Positions 16,810 to 25,147 of a stretch of 64,000 nt of DNA are shown here, piece by piece. The notes under the pieces are model-generated. The model did not search any database, was not told the DNA's origin, and saw only the letters and a list, made by a program, of their open reading frames with translations. This DNA comes from Melaminivora sp034675505 (lineage in GTDB: Bacteria > Pseudomonadota > Gammaproteobacteria > Burkholderiales > Burkholderiaceae_C). Made by a program: the position numbers and the translations under genes. Each line of letters begins with the position of its first letter. The first letter of the stretch is position 1. The stretch spans positions 1-64,000 of the forward strand of contig JAUCDD010000002.1 of the NCBI GenBank assembly GCA_034675505.1. The letters are read 5' to 3'.

Positions 16810-17877
16810 ATGAGCCACCAGCTCACCATCGAGCCACTGGGCCAGACCATCGAAGTCGAGGAAGGCCAGACCATCCTGGACGCCGCGCTGCGCGCCGGCA
16901 TCTACCTGCCGCACGCCTGCTGCCACGGCCTGTGCGCGACCTGCAAGATCCAGGTCACCGACGGCGAGATCGACCAGGGCGAAGCCAGCGGCTTCGCGCT
17001 CATGGACTACGAGCGCGAGGAGGGCATGTGCCTGGCATGCTGCGCGACGCTCGAATCCGACGTGGTCATCGAGGCCCAGATCGACGAGGAACCCGACGCG
17101 CGCAACCTGCCGGTGCTGGACTACCCCGGCACCGTCACGCGCATCGAGAGCCTGACGCCGACCATCAAGGGCGTGTGGGTACGCCTGGACTCGCCCATCA
17201 CCTTCCAGGCCGGGCAGTACGTCAACCTGAGCATTCCCGGCGAGGGCACGGCGCGGGCGTTCTCCATCGCCAGCTGCCCCAGCGATGGCGGCGAGATCGA
17301 GCTGAATATCCGCCACGTGCCCGGCGGGCGCGGCACCGCCTGGGTACACCAGCAGCTCAAGGCCGGCGACCGCGTGCAGCTGGCCGGGCCGTATGGGCGC
17401 TTCTTCGTACGCGAGAGCGGGCACGCCAGCGACAACCTGGGCTACCTGTTCCTGGCCGGCGGCTCGGGCCTGTCCAGCCCGCGCTCCATGGTGCTGGACT
17501 TGCTGGCGCAGGGCTGCCAGCGCCCCATCACCCTGGTCAACGGCGCCAGAAGCCGCGAAGAGCTGTACCACCACGAGCAGTTCGAGCAATTGGCCGCGCA
17601 GCACGCCAACTTCACCTACGTCGCGGCGCTGTCGGGCGAGCCCGAGGACAGCGACTGGAGCGGCGCACGCGGCTTCGTCCACGACGCCGCCCGCGCGCAC
17701 TTTGGCAACGACTTCCGCGGCCACAAGGCCTATCTGTGCGGCCCGCCTTTGATGATCGACGCGTGCATCACCACGCTGATGCAGGGCCGGCTGTTCGAGC
17801 GCGACATCTATACCGAGAAATTCATCTCGGCGGCGGACGCCCAGCAGGTGCGCAGTCCGCTGTTTCGCAAGATCTGA
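16810..17877 (+). CDS. phenol hydroxylase reductase DmpP
   Basis: A 355-aa NADH-dependent reductase that passes electrons from NADH through FAD and a 2Fe-2S cluster to DmpN. The N-terminal plant-type ferredoxin domain (1-90) has the cysteine pattern around PHACCHGLCATCK and MCLACCAT. The FAD domain contains ARAFSIASCPSDGG (the RxYS-type site, here RAFS), and the NAD domain has FLAGGSGLSSPRSM and YLCGPPLMIDACI. ATG 16810 (MSHQLTIEPLGQTIEVEEGQ) fits the family; an upstream ATG at 16741 lies inside a dispersed repeat. Confidence 0.95.
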   Translation: MSHQLTIEPLGQTIEVEEGQTILDAALRAGIYLPHACCHGLCATCKIQVTDGEIDQGEASGFALMDYEREEGMCLACCATLESDVVIEAQIDEEPDARNLPVLDYPGTVTRIESLTPTIKGVWVRLDSPITFQAGQYVNLSIPGEGTARAFSIASCPSDGGEIELNIRHVPGGRGTAWVHQQLKAGDRVQLAGPYGRFFVRESGHASDNLGYLFLAGGSGLSSPRSMVLDLLAQGCQRPITLVNGARSREELYHHEQFEQLAAQHANFTYVAALSGEPEDSDWSGARGFVHDAARAHFGNDFRGHKAYLCGPPLMIDACITTLMQGRLFERDIYTEKFISAADAQQVRSPLFRKI

Positions 17878-17892
17878 ACAGGCGCGGCGCCG

Positions 17893-18252
17893 ATGGCCCA
17901 CTACACCATCACCATCACCGACACCCAGGAGAGCTTCCGCTGCCTGGACGAGCGCTCCGTGCTCCAGGGCATGGAAGCGCTGGGCAAGCGCGGCATCCCG
18001 GTGGGCTGCCGCCAGGGCGGCTGCGGCGTGTGCAAGGTGCGCGTGCTGGAGGGCAGCTACAGCAAGCGCGTCATGAGCCGCGCCCACGTCAGCGCCGAGG
18101 AGGAGGCCGAGGGCTGCGTGCTCTCGTGCCGCATCAAGCCCACCAGCGACCTGCGCGTGGCCGTCCTGGGCGCCATGAAAAAGAACGTCTGCCGCCCGCT
18201 GGCGGCCCCGCTCACGGCCTCATCCACGGCCTCACCCATTTCAACCCCCTGA
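17893..18252 (+). CDS. chloroplast-type ferredoxin DmpQ/XylT
   Basis: A 119-aa 2Fe-2S ferredoxin of the XylT/NahT/DmpQ type, which reactivates catechol 2,3-dioxygenase by re-reducing its oxidised iron. Ligand cysteines fall in GCRQGGCGVCK (C39, C44, C47) with the fourth at C79 (GCVLSCRIKP). The C-terminus beyond residue 105 (Ala/Ser/Thr/Pro-rich) is not conserved. It precedes the dioxygenase gene it is expected to serve, with a 29-base gap. Confidence 0.92.
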   Translation: MAHYTITITDTQESFRCLDERSVLQGMEALGKRGIPVGCRQGGCGVCKVRVLEGSYSKRVMSRAHVSAEEEAEGCVLSCRIKPTSDLRVAVLGAMKKNVCRPLAAPLTASSTASPISTP

Positions 18253-18281
18253 CCTAAAACCGAACTACCAGGAGACCCACC

Positions 18282-19208
18282 ATGGCATTGACAGGAGTTT
18301 TACGCCCCGGCCACGCACAGATTCGCGTGCTGGACATCGAGGAATCAGTGAAGTGGTACACCGACGTCATGGGCCTGAAGTACCAGGGCCGCGACGGCCA
18401 GGGCCGCGCCTACTTCAAGACCCGCGCCGAGCGCGACCACAACAGCGTCATCCTGCGCCAGGCCGACCAGGCCGGACTGGATTTCTTCGGCTTCAAGGTG
18501 CTGGACCAGGCCACGCTGGCCGAGCTGGAGAAGAAGCTCAACGACTACGGCGTGAAGACCGAGCGCATGCCCGCCGGCGACCTGCTGGAGACCGGCGAGC
18601 GCGTGCGCTTCCGTATCCCTACCGGCCACACCATCGAGCTGTATGCCGACAAGACCGATGTCGGCAGCGCCAGCGGCACCACCAATCCCGAGATGGATGT
18701 GATCGACCAGCCCGGCATCACCCCGATCCGCCTGGATCACTGCCTGGTCTACGGCGACGAGCTGGATGCCGCGCGCGACCTGTTCATCGACGTGCTGGGC
18801 TTCACCCTGGTCGAGCGCGTCAAGCTGGAAGACGGCGTGACCGACCTGGCGGTGTGGCTGTCGTGCAGTGCCAAGGCGCATGACATCGCCATGGTGCGCC
18901 ATGGCGAGAAGGACAAGCTGCACCACGTGTCCTTCCAGCTGGGCAGCTGGGAGCAGGTGCTGCGCGCCGCCGACATCATGAGCAAGAACCGCGTGTCCAT
19001 CGACGTCGGCCCCACGCGCCACGGCATCACCAACGGCACCACCATCTACTTCTTCGAGCCCTCGGGCAACCGCCTGGAGACTTTCTGCGGCGGCTACGAC
19101 CACTACCCGGACATGAAGCCAATCACCTGGACGTGGGACGAGGTCGGCGCCGGCATCTTCTATCACGACCGCAAGCTGAACGAAGCCTTCCTGAGCGTGG
19201 TGACCTGA
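18282..19208 (+). CDS. catechol 2,3-dioxygenase
   Basis: A 308-aa extradiol dioxygenase of the XylE/DmpB class. It cleaves catechol to 2-hydroxymuconic semialdehyde. The iron ligands are His153 (IRLDHCLVY), His214 (KLHHVSFQL) and Glu266 (NRLETFCGG); the active-site residues His248 and Tyr256 (ATG-based numbering) are also in place. Two vicinal-oxygen-chelate domains are visible. AGGAGA lies ahead of the ATG. The TGA overlaps the ATG of the next gene (TGATG). Confidence 0.97.
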   Translation: MALTGVLRPGHAQIRVLDIEESVKWYTDVMGLKYQGRDGQGRAYFKTRAERDHNSVILRQADQAGLDFFGFKVLDQATLAELEKKLNDYGVKTERMPAGDLLETGERVRFRIPTGHTIELYADKTDVGSASGTTNPEMDVIDQPGITPIRLDHCLVYGDELDAARDLFIDVLGFTLVERVKLEDGVTDLAVWLSCSAKAHDIAMVRHGEKDKLHHVSFQLGSWEQVLRAADIMSKNRVSIDVGPTRHGITNGTTIYFFEPSGNRLETFCGGYDHYPDMKPITWTWDEVGAGIFYHDRKLNEAFLSVVT

Positions 19209-19657
19209 TGGCCGGCAGCAGCCCAAGCAGCCTCAGCGCCCCGCAGCGCGTCATCAGTGCCGAGGCGGCCCATGCGGCCGTCCTGGCGGCGGTGGTGCGC
19301 GCCGGGGAGCTGGGCATCCGCATCAACGCGGCGGCAGTCGATTCCGGCGGCACCCTCGCGGCCTTCCTGCGGATGCCGGGGGCCTTCCTGCATTCGGTGG
19401 ACATCGCCATCGACAAGGCCTACACGGCCGCCGGCTTCGGCTTTGCCACCTCGCAATGGGCCGGCATCCTGAAGGGCGACGAGGCGCTGCGCCTGGGCAT
19501 GCCGGTACGCGCGCGCAACGTCGTCTTCGGCGGCGGCCTGCCGCTGCGCGAGGGCGGGGCGCTGATCGGCGGCATCGGCGTGTCCGGCGGCTCGGCCGAG
19601 CAGGACGAGGACTGCGCGCGCGCCGCCATCGCCGCGCTGGGCCTGGCCGGCGGCTGA
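19208..19657 (+). CDS. GlcG/HbpS (DUF336) family protein in phenol operon
   Basis: A 149-aa protein of the GlcG/HbpS-like family (DUF336), some members of which bind haem. Typical stretches are AAAVDSGGTLAAFLRMPGAF and VFGGGLPLREGGALIGGIGVSGG. The ATG overlaps the stop codon of catechol 2,3-dioxygenase by one base, so the two are likely translated together. A gene of this family occupies the same position in other meta-pathway operons (nahX, aphX). Its job there is not established; protecting or repairing the dioxygenase is a guess. Confidence 0.85.
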   Translation: MAGSSPSSLSAPQRVISAEAAHAAVLAAVVRAGELGIRINAAAVDSGGTLAAFLRMPGAFLHSVDIAIDKAYTAAGFGFATSQWAGILKGDEALRLGMPVRARNVVFGGGLPLREGGALIGGIGVSGGSAEQDEDCARAAIAALGLAGG

Positions 19658-19689
19658 GGCAGACATCTTTTTAGTAAAGCAACGAGACC

Positions 19690-21150
19690 ATGAAAGACTT
19701 CCTCAACTTCATCAACGGCGTGTACGTGCCAAGCTCCGCCGGCAAGACCTTCGACAACATCAACCCGGTCAATGGGCAGGTGATCGGCCGCGTCCATGAG
19801 GCAGGCCGGGCCGAGGTCGATGCGGCGGTGGCGGCGGCCAAGGCTGCGCTCAAGGGCGATTGGGGGCGTCTTTCGGTGGTCGAGCGCTGCAAGTTGCTGG
19901 ATGCGCTGGCGCTGGAGATCAACCGGCGCTTCGCCGATTTCCTGCAGGCCGAGATTCTTGATACCGGCAAGCCGCACGCCCTGGCCTCGCACCTGGACAT
20001 CCCGCGCGGCGCGGCCAACTTCCAGATCTTCATCGACACCATCAAGAGCGCCTCGACCGAGGCCTTCAACATGCGCACGCCCGACGGCAAGACCGCCCTG
20101 TCGTACGGCGTGCGGGTGCCGCGCGGCGTGATCGCCGTGGTCTGCCCGTGGAACCTGCCGCTCTTGCTCATGACCTGGAAGGTCGGCCCGGCGCTGGCCT
20201 GCGGCAACACCGTGGTGGTGAAGCCTTCGGAGGAAACGCCGGCCACGGCCACGCTGCTGGGCGAGGTCATGAACGCCGTGGGGGTCCCGAAGGGTGTCTA
20301 CAACGTGGTGCACGGCTTCGGCCCGGATTCGGCGGGGGAATTCCTGACGCGCCACCCGGACGTCAATGGCATCACCTTCACCGGCGAGACGCGCACCGGT
20401 GAGGCCATCATGAAGGCCGCCGCCGAGGGCGTGCGCCCGGTGTCGCTGGAGATGGGCGGCAAAAACGCGGCGGTGGTGTTTGCCGACTGCGACCTGCAGG
20501 TCACCATCGACACGCTGACCCGCTCGTGCTTCGAGAACACCGGCCAGGTCTGCTTAGGGACAGAGCGCGTCTATGTCGAGCGGCCCATCTTCGACAAGGT
20601 GGTGGCAGCGCTGAAGGAGCGCGCCGAGGCCATGAAGCCGGGCGACCCCTACGCCAAGGACACCAAGATCGGCCCGGCCATCAGCAAGGAGCACCAGGCC
20701 AAGATCCTGTCCTACTACGACAAGGCGCGCGCAGAGGGTGCCACCGTGGTCACCGGCGGCGGCGTGCCCGACATGCCGGACGAACTCAAGGGCGGCGCCT
20801 GGGTGCAGCCGACCATCTGGACCGGCCTGCCCGAGACGGCCAGCGTCATCACCGAGGAAATCTTCGGCCCCTGCTGCCACATCAGCCCCTTCGACAGCGA
20901 GGACGAGGTGCTGGCCAAGGTCAACAACAACCGCTATGGCCTGGCCACGGCAGTGTTCACGCAGGACATCGCCCGCGCCAACCGCCTGGCGCAGCAGATC
21001 GAAGTGGGGCTGTGCTGGATCAACGCCTGGTTCCTGCGCGACCTGCGCACGCCGTTCGGCGGCTCCAAGCAGTCGGGCATCGGCCGCGAGGGCGGCGTGC
21101 ATTCGCTGGAGTTCTATACCGAGCTGCGCAACGTGATGGTCAAGTTCTGA
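19690..21150 (+). CDS. 2-hydroxymuconic semialdehyde dehydrogenase DmpC
   Basis: A 486-aa NAD-dependent aldehyde dehydrogenase. It oxidises 2-hydroxymuconic semialdehyde to 2-hydroxymuconate (4-oxalocrotonate enol), the entry to the dehydrogenase branch. Signature residues are the general-base Glu in SLEMGGKNAAVVF and the nucleophile Cys in NTGQVCLGTERVYVERP. The N-terminus KDFLNFINGVYVPSSAGKTF matches XylG/DmpC. The start has only a weak GAGA upstream. It is followed by 98 bases holding a dispersed repeat. Confidence 0.95.
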   Translation: MKDFLNFINGVYVPSSAGKTFDNINPVNGQVIGRVHEAGRAEVDAAVAAAKAALKGDWGRLSVVERCKLLDALALEINRRFADFLQAEILDTGKPHALASHLDIPRGAANFQIFIDTIKSASTEAFNMRTPDGKTALSYGVRVPRGVIAVVCPWNLPLLLMTWKVGPALACGNTVVVKPSEETPATATLLGEVMNAVGVPKGVYNVVHGFGPDSAGEFLTRHPDVNGITFTGETRTGEAIMKAAAEGVRPVSLEMGGKNAAVVFADCDLQVTIDTLTRSCFENTGQVCLGTERVYVERPIFDKVVAALKERAEAMKPGDPYAKDTKIGPAISKEHQAKILSYYDKARAEGATVVTGGGVPDMPDELKGGAWVQPTIWTGLPETASVITEEIFGPCCHISPFDSEDEVLAKVNNNRYGLATAVFTQDIARANRLAQQIEVGLCWINAWFLRDLRTPFGGSKQSGIGREGGVHSLEFYTELRNVMVKF

Positions 21151-21171
21151 CCCACAGCGCAGCGTCCCTGG

Positions 21172-21240
21172 GCCATTTTTTGGCCAAATCGGCTACCAGC
21201 CCTTGGGAATAAAGGGCGGATAGCTATGAAAAACATAGTA
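21172..21240. repeat. AGCTATCAA element upstream of dmpE
   Basis: Left block TTTTTTGGCCAAATCGGCT, then CCAGCCC, and a right end CTATG-AAAAA-CATAG (21224-21238) that forms a five-base-pair hairpin. The hairpin ends 10 bases before the dmpE start and no Shine-Dalgarno sequence remains in front of that ATG. Member of the dispersed family also found at 16741 and elsewhere. Confidence 0.65.
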
Positions 21241-21248
21241 TTTTCGAC

Positions 21249-22031
21249 ATGAACCCTGACCTCATCGAACAGCTCGGCGGCGAGCTCTACCAGGCCCTGG
21301 CCGAGCGCCGCACCCTGGCGCCGCTGACCAGCCGCCACCCGGGCATCACCATCGAGGACGCCTACGCCATCCAGCAAAAGATGCTGGCGCGCCGCCTGGC
21401 CGCCGGCGAGCGCGTGGTGGGCAAGAAGATCGGCGTGACCAGCAAAGCCGTCATGGACATGCTGGGCGTGTTCCAGCCCGATTTCGGCTGGCTGACGGAT
21501 GGCATGGTATTCAACGAGGGCGAGGCCATCCCTGCCAGCAGCCTGATCCAGCCCAAGGCCGAGGGCGAGATCGCCTTCGTGCTGAAGAAGACCCTGCAAG
21601 GCCCGGGCGTCACCGCCGCCGACGTGCTGGCCGCGACCGAAGGCGTCATGGCGTGCTTCGAGATCGTCGATTCGCGCATCCAGGACTGGAAGATCAAGAT
21701 CCAGGACACCGTGGCCGACAACGCCTCGTGCGGCGTGTTCGTACTGGGCGACCGGTTGGTCGACCCGCGCGATGTCGATCTGGCCACCTGCGGCATGGTG
21801 CTGGAGAAGAACGGCGAGATCGTCGCCACCGGCGCCGGCGCCGCTGCGCTGGGCCACCCGGCCAACGCCGTCGCCTGGCTGGCCAACACGCTGGGCCGCC
21901 TGGGCATTGCGCTGGAGGCGGGCGAGGTGGTGCTGTCCGGCTCGCTGGCCATCATGGTGCCGGTGCAGGCCGGCGACAACCTGCGCGTGACGATTGGCGG
22001 CATCGGCGGCTGCTCGGTGCGCTTCATCTGA
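21249..22031 (+). CDS. 2-oxopent-4-enoate hydratase DmpE
   Basis: A 260-aa hydratase of the MhpD/XylJ/DmpE family. It adds water to 2-hydroxypenta-2,4-dienoate to give 4-hydroxy-2-oxovalerate. Conserved parts are GKKIGVTSKAVMDMLGV, the metal-site Glu residues in PKAEGEIAFVLKK and FEIVDSRI, and VADNASCGVFVLGD. DmpH (24067-24855) is a paralogue with which it forms a complex in the model pathway. The start is fixed by homology; no ribosome binding site precedes it because a dispersed repeat ends just upstream. Confidence 0.95.
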   Translation: MNPDLIEQLGGELYQALAERRTLAPLTSRHPGITIEDAYAIQQKMLARRLAAGERVVGKKIGVTSKAVMDMLGVFQPDFGWLTDGMVFNEGEAIPASSLIQPKAEGEIAFVLKKTLQGPGVTAADVLAATEGVMACFEIVDSRIQDWKIKIQDTVADNASCGVFVLGDRLVDPRDVDLATCGMVLEKNGEIVATGAGAAALGHPANAVAWLANTLGRLGIALEAGEVVLSGSLAIMVPVQAGDNLRVTIGGIGGCSVRFI

Positions 22032-22042
22032 GGAGATTCCCC

Positions 22043-22951
22043 ATGAGCAAGAAGATCAAATGCGCCCTGATCGGCCCCGGCAACATCGGCACCGACCTGC
22101 TGGCCAAGCTGCAGCGCAGCCCGGTGCTGGAGCCGGTGTGGATGGTAGGCATCGACCCGGAATCGGACGGCCTGAAGCGAGCGCGCGAGATGGGCATCAA
22201 GACCACGGCCGATGGCGTCGATGGCCTGGTGCCGCACATCCGGGCGGACGGCGTGCAGATCGTCTTTGATGCCACCAGCGCCTACGTCCACGCCGAGAAC
22301 TCGCGCAAGGTCAACGAGCAGGGCGCGATGATGATCGACCTGACGCCTGCCGCCATCGGCCCGTACTGCGTGCCGCCCGTGAACCTCAAGCAGCACGTGG
22401 GCAGCGGCCAGATGAACGTCAACATGGTCACCTGCGGGGGCCAGGCGACCATTCCCATGGTGGCTGCGGTGAGCCGCGTGCAGGCGGTGGCATATGCCGA
22501 GATCGTCGCCACCGTCTCCAGCCGATCCGCCGGTCCGGGCACGCGCAAGAACATCGACGAATTCACGCGCACCACGGCCGGTGCCATCGAACGCGTTGGC
22601 GGCGCTAAAAAGGGCAAGGCCATCATCGTCATCAACCCGGCCGAGCCACCGCTCATCATGCGCGACACCGTGCACTGCCTGACCGAGGGCGAGCCGGATC
22701 AGGCGGCCATCACGCAGTCCATCCACGACATGATCCGCGAGGTGCAGAAATACGTGCCGGGTTACAAGCTGGTCAACGGCCCGGTGTTCGACGGCCAGCG
22801 CGTCTCTGTCTATCTGGAGGTCGAGGGCCTGGGCGACTACCTGCCCAAGTACGCCGGCAACCTGGACATCATGACCGCGGCGGCAGCGCGCACCGCCGAG
22901 ATGTTTGCCGAGGAGATGCTGGCGGGCACTCTGAGCCTGCAAGCGGCCTGA
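22043..22951 (+). CDS. acetaldehyde dehydrogenase (acylating) DmpF
   Basis: A 302-aa acylating acetaldehyde dehydrogenase that converts acetaldehyde, NAD and CoA to acetyl-CoA. It receives acetaldehyde by channelling from the aldolase DmpG. The Rossmann motif CALIGPGNIGTDLL starts the protein, and the nucleophile Cys lies in NMVTCGGQATIPMV. Length and both ends fit MhpF/DmpF. AGGAG lies ahead of the ATG, which follows the dmpE stop by 11 bases. Confidence 0.96.
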   Translation: MSKKIKCALIGPGNIGTDLLAKLQRSPVLEPVWMVGIDPESDGLKRAREMGIKTTADGVDGLVPHIRADGVQIVFDATSAYVHAENSRKVNEQGAMMIDLTPAAIGPYCVPPVNLKQHVGSGQMNVNMVTCGGQATIPMVAAVSRVQAVAYAEIVATVSSRSAGPGTRKNIDEFTRTTAGAIERVGGAKKGKAIIVINPAEPPLIMRDTVHCLTEGEPDQAAITQSIHDMIREVQKYVPGYKLVNGPVFDGQRVSVYLEVEGLGDYLPKYAGNLDIMTAAAARTAEMFAEEMLAGTLSLQAA

Positions 22952-22978
22952 GCGCCCCCGCCACACGAGGACACTGCA

Positions 22979-24010
22979 ATGAGCACGCAAAAAATCACCC
23001 TGCACGACATGACGCTGCGCGACGGCATGCATCCCAAGCGCCACCTGATGACGCTGGAGCAGATGCGCACCGTCGCCCAAGGCCTGGACGCCGCCGGCAT
23101 CCCGTTGATCGAAGTCACCCACGGCGACGGCCTGGGCGGCGCCTCGGTCAACTACGGCTTTCCGGCGCACAGCGACGAGGAATACCTCTCCACCGTCATC
23201 CCGCTCATGAAGCAGGCCAAGGTCTCGGCGCTGCTGCTGCCGGGCATCGGCACCGTGGATCACCTGCACATGGCGCACGAGCTGGGCGTGCACACCATCC
23301 GCGTGGCCACGCACTGCACCGAGGGCGACGTGTCCGAGCAGCACATCACGGCTGCGCGCAAGCTGGGCATGGACACCGTGGGCTTCTTGATGATGGCGCA
23401 CATGAACGATGCCGCCGGCCTCGTCAAGCAAGCCAGGCTGATGGAAGGCTACGGCGCCAACTGCATCTACGTGACCGACTCGGCCGGCTACATGCTGCCC
23501 GGGCACGTCACCGAGCGCATCACCGCCGTGCGCCAGGCCCTGAAGCCCGAGACCGAGCTGGGCTTTCACGGCCACCACAACCTGGCCATGGGCGTGGCCA
23601 ACTCGATCGCCGCCATCCACGCGGGCGCCAATCGCATCGACGCGGCCGCCGCGGGCCTGGGCGCGGGCGCGGGCAACACGCCCATGGAAGTGCTGGTGGC
23701 GGTGCTCGACCGCATGGGCATCGAGACCGGCGTGGACGTCTGGAAGATCCAGGACGTGGCCGAGGACCTGGTCGTGCCGCTGATGGATTTCCCCATCCGC
23801 ATCGACCGCGACGCGCTGACGCTGGGCTATGCCGGCGTGTACGGCAGCTTCCTGCTGTTCGCCAAGCGCGCCGAGAAGAAATACGGCATCCCGGCGCGCG
23901 ACCTGCTGGTGGAGCTGGGCCGCCGCGGCATGGTCGGCGGGCAGGAGGACATGATCGAAGACACAGCGCTGACCATGGCGCGCGAGCGCGGCCTGAAGGC
24001 GGCCGCCTGA
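22979..24010 (+). CDS. 4-hydroxy-2-oxovalerate aldolase DmpG
   Basis: A 343-aa metal-dependent (class II, HMGL-like) aldolase. It splits 4-hydroxy-2-oxovalerate into pyruvate and acetaldehyde. Conserved features are the N-terminal HDMTLRDGMHPKRH with the RDG metal-site motif, and the metal-binding histidines in LGFHGHHNLAMGVANS. NRIDAAAAGLGAGAGNTPME is also typical. It works as a heterodimer with DmpF, whose gene lies directly upstream. Confidence 0.96.
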   Translation: MSTQKITLHDMTLRDGMHPKRHLMTLEQMRTVAQGLDAAGIPLIEVTHGDGLGGASVNYGFPAHSDEEYLSTVIPLMKQAKVSALLLPGIGTVDHLHMAHELGVHTIRVATHCTEGDVSEQHITAARKLGMDTVGFLMMAHMNDAAGLVKQARLMEGYGANCIYVTDSAGYMLPGHVTERITAVRQALKPETELGFHGHHNLAMGVANSIAAIHAGANRIDAAAAGLGAGAGNTPMEVLVAVLDRMGIETGVDVWKIQDVAEDLVVPLMDFPIRIDRDALTLGYAGVYGSFLLFAKRAEKKYGIPARDLLVELGRRGMVGGQEDMIEDTALTMARERGLKAAA

Positions 24011-24066
24011 GGCAGGCCATCCACCCGATCACGACAACAACACCCCAAGGGAAGGACAAGAAAACC

Positions 24067-24855
24067 ATGGCCCTCGCCAAGCAAACCATCGAACAACTCG
24101 CCCAGCACCTGGAGAGCTGCCAGCTCCAGATGCGCGACACGCACAAGATCACTGACGACCACCCGGACATGGACTGGAACGACGCCTACGCCATCCAGGA
24201 CGCCATCCTGGCGCGCAAGCTGGCGCGCGGCGCGCGCGTGGTCGGCCTCAAGGCGGGCCTGACGTCGCACGCCAAGATGCGCCAGATGGGCGTGACCGAT
24301 CCGGTCTTCGGCTTCCTGGTAGACGAGTACAGCGTGCCCGAGGGCAGCGAAGTGCCAACCCGCGAGCTGATCCACCCCAAGGTCGAGCCGGAGATCGCCT
24401 TCGTGCTCAAGACCGCGCTCAAAGGCCCCGGCTGCCACATCGGCGCCGTGCTGGCCGCGACCGACTTCGTCATGCCCGGCATCGAGGTCATCGACAGCCG
24501 CTACCGCGATTTCAAGTTCGACCTGAAGAGCGTCGTCGCCGACAACACCTCGGCCGCGCGCTTCGTGGTCGGCGGGCGGGCGCTGCGACCGTCCGAAGTC
24601 GATCTGCGCACCGTCGGCCTGGTGCTGGAGAAGAACGGCCAGCCCGTGGCACTGGGCGCCGGCGCAGCCGTGCTGGGCCACCCGGCGGCGGCCGTGGCGG
24701 CACTGGCCAACCACCTGGGCCGGCGCGGCCAGGAGATCCCGGCCGGCAGCCTGATCCTGTCGGGCGGCGTGACCGAAGCCGTGGCCGTGGCCGCCGGCGA
24801 CAGCGTCAGCCTGCGCGTGCAGGGCATGGGCAGCGTGTCGCTGCGCTTCGCTTGA
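24067..24855 (+). CDS. 4-oxalocrotonate decarboxylase DmpH
   Basis: A 262-aa decarboxylase, paralogous to DmpE. It converts the keto form of 4-oxalocrotonate to 2-hydroxypenta-2,4-dienoate and feeds it to DmpE. Family marks are GLKAGLTSHAKMRQMGV, PKVEPEIAFVLKTALKGPG and VVADNTSAARFVVGG. AAGGACAAG precedes the ATG. The 56-base gap to dmpG is free of repeats. Confidence 0.95.
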   Translation: MALAKQTIEQLAQHLESCQLQMRDTHKITDDHPDMDWNDAYAIQDAILARKLARGARVVGLKAGLTSHAKMRQMGVTDPVFGFLVDEYSVPEGSEVPTRELIHPKVEPEIAFVLKTALKGPGCHIGAVLAATDFVMPGIEVIDSRYRDFKFDLKSVVADNTSAARFVVGGRALRPSEVDLRTVGLVLEKNGQPVALGAGAAVLGHPAAAVAALANHLGRRGQEIPAGSLILSGGVTEAVAVAAGDSVSLRVQGMGSVSLRFA

Positions 24856-24876
24856 TTCTTCCAGGGGAGCACGGAC

Positions 24877-25069
24877 ATGCCCTTTGCCCAGATCTACATG
24901 CTCGAAGGCCGCACCGAGGAGCAAAAAGAAGGCGGTGATCGAGAAGGTCACCCAGGCGCTGGTGGATGCGGTCGGTGCCCCGGTGGCCAATGTGCGCGTC
25001 TGGATCCATGACGTGCCCAAGGAAAACTGGGGCATCGCCGGCGTCAGTGCCAAGGAACTGGGGCGCTGA
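24877..25069 (+). pseudogene. 4-oxalocrotonate tautomerase DmpI, frameshifted
   Basis: DmpI ketonises 2-hydroxymuconate with Pro1 as catalytic base. The ATG at 24877 gives MPFAQIYMLEGRTEEQK, a perfect start with Pro1. The frame then runs into an extra base in the A5 run at 24923-24927. Downstream, the +1 frame continues as KKAVIEKVTQALVDAVG to ELGR and a stop at 25069, a normal 63-residue 4-OT when one A is removed. Read as printed, no tautomerase is made. Either this is a sequencing/assembly indel in a homopolymer or the strain has lost the enzyme, whose reaction also proceeds slowly without catalysis. AGGGGAGC precedes the ATG. Last gene of the phenol operon. Confidence 0.88.
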
Positions 25070-25084
25070 CGCCGGTTTTACAGG

Positions 25085-25140
25085 TTTTTGGCCTTCAGCC
25101 GGCGTCTTTCAACCGTTGTTAGCTATCAATTTTGATAGTC
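25085..25140. repeat. AGCTATCAA element after dmpI, with hairpin
   Basis: Left block TTTTTGGCCTTCAGCCGGCG and a right end that forms a near-perfect hairpin, CTATCAA-TT-TTGATAG (25123-25138). It sits between the converging ends of the phenol operon and the MBL-fold gene. It could act as a weak transcription end, but the stem is AT-rich and lacks a U tract. Member of the dispersed family. Confidence 0.65.
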
Positions 25141-25147
25141 GAGCGCC

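Noticed and set aside
24920..24930. Programmed +1 frameshifting in dmpI
   Set aside because: The A5 run is short and no stop codon, hairpin or internal ribosome binding site supports recoding; a homopolymer indel explains it better.
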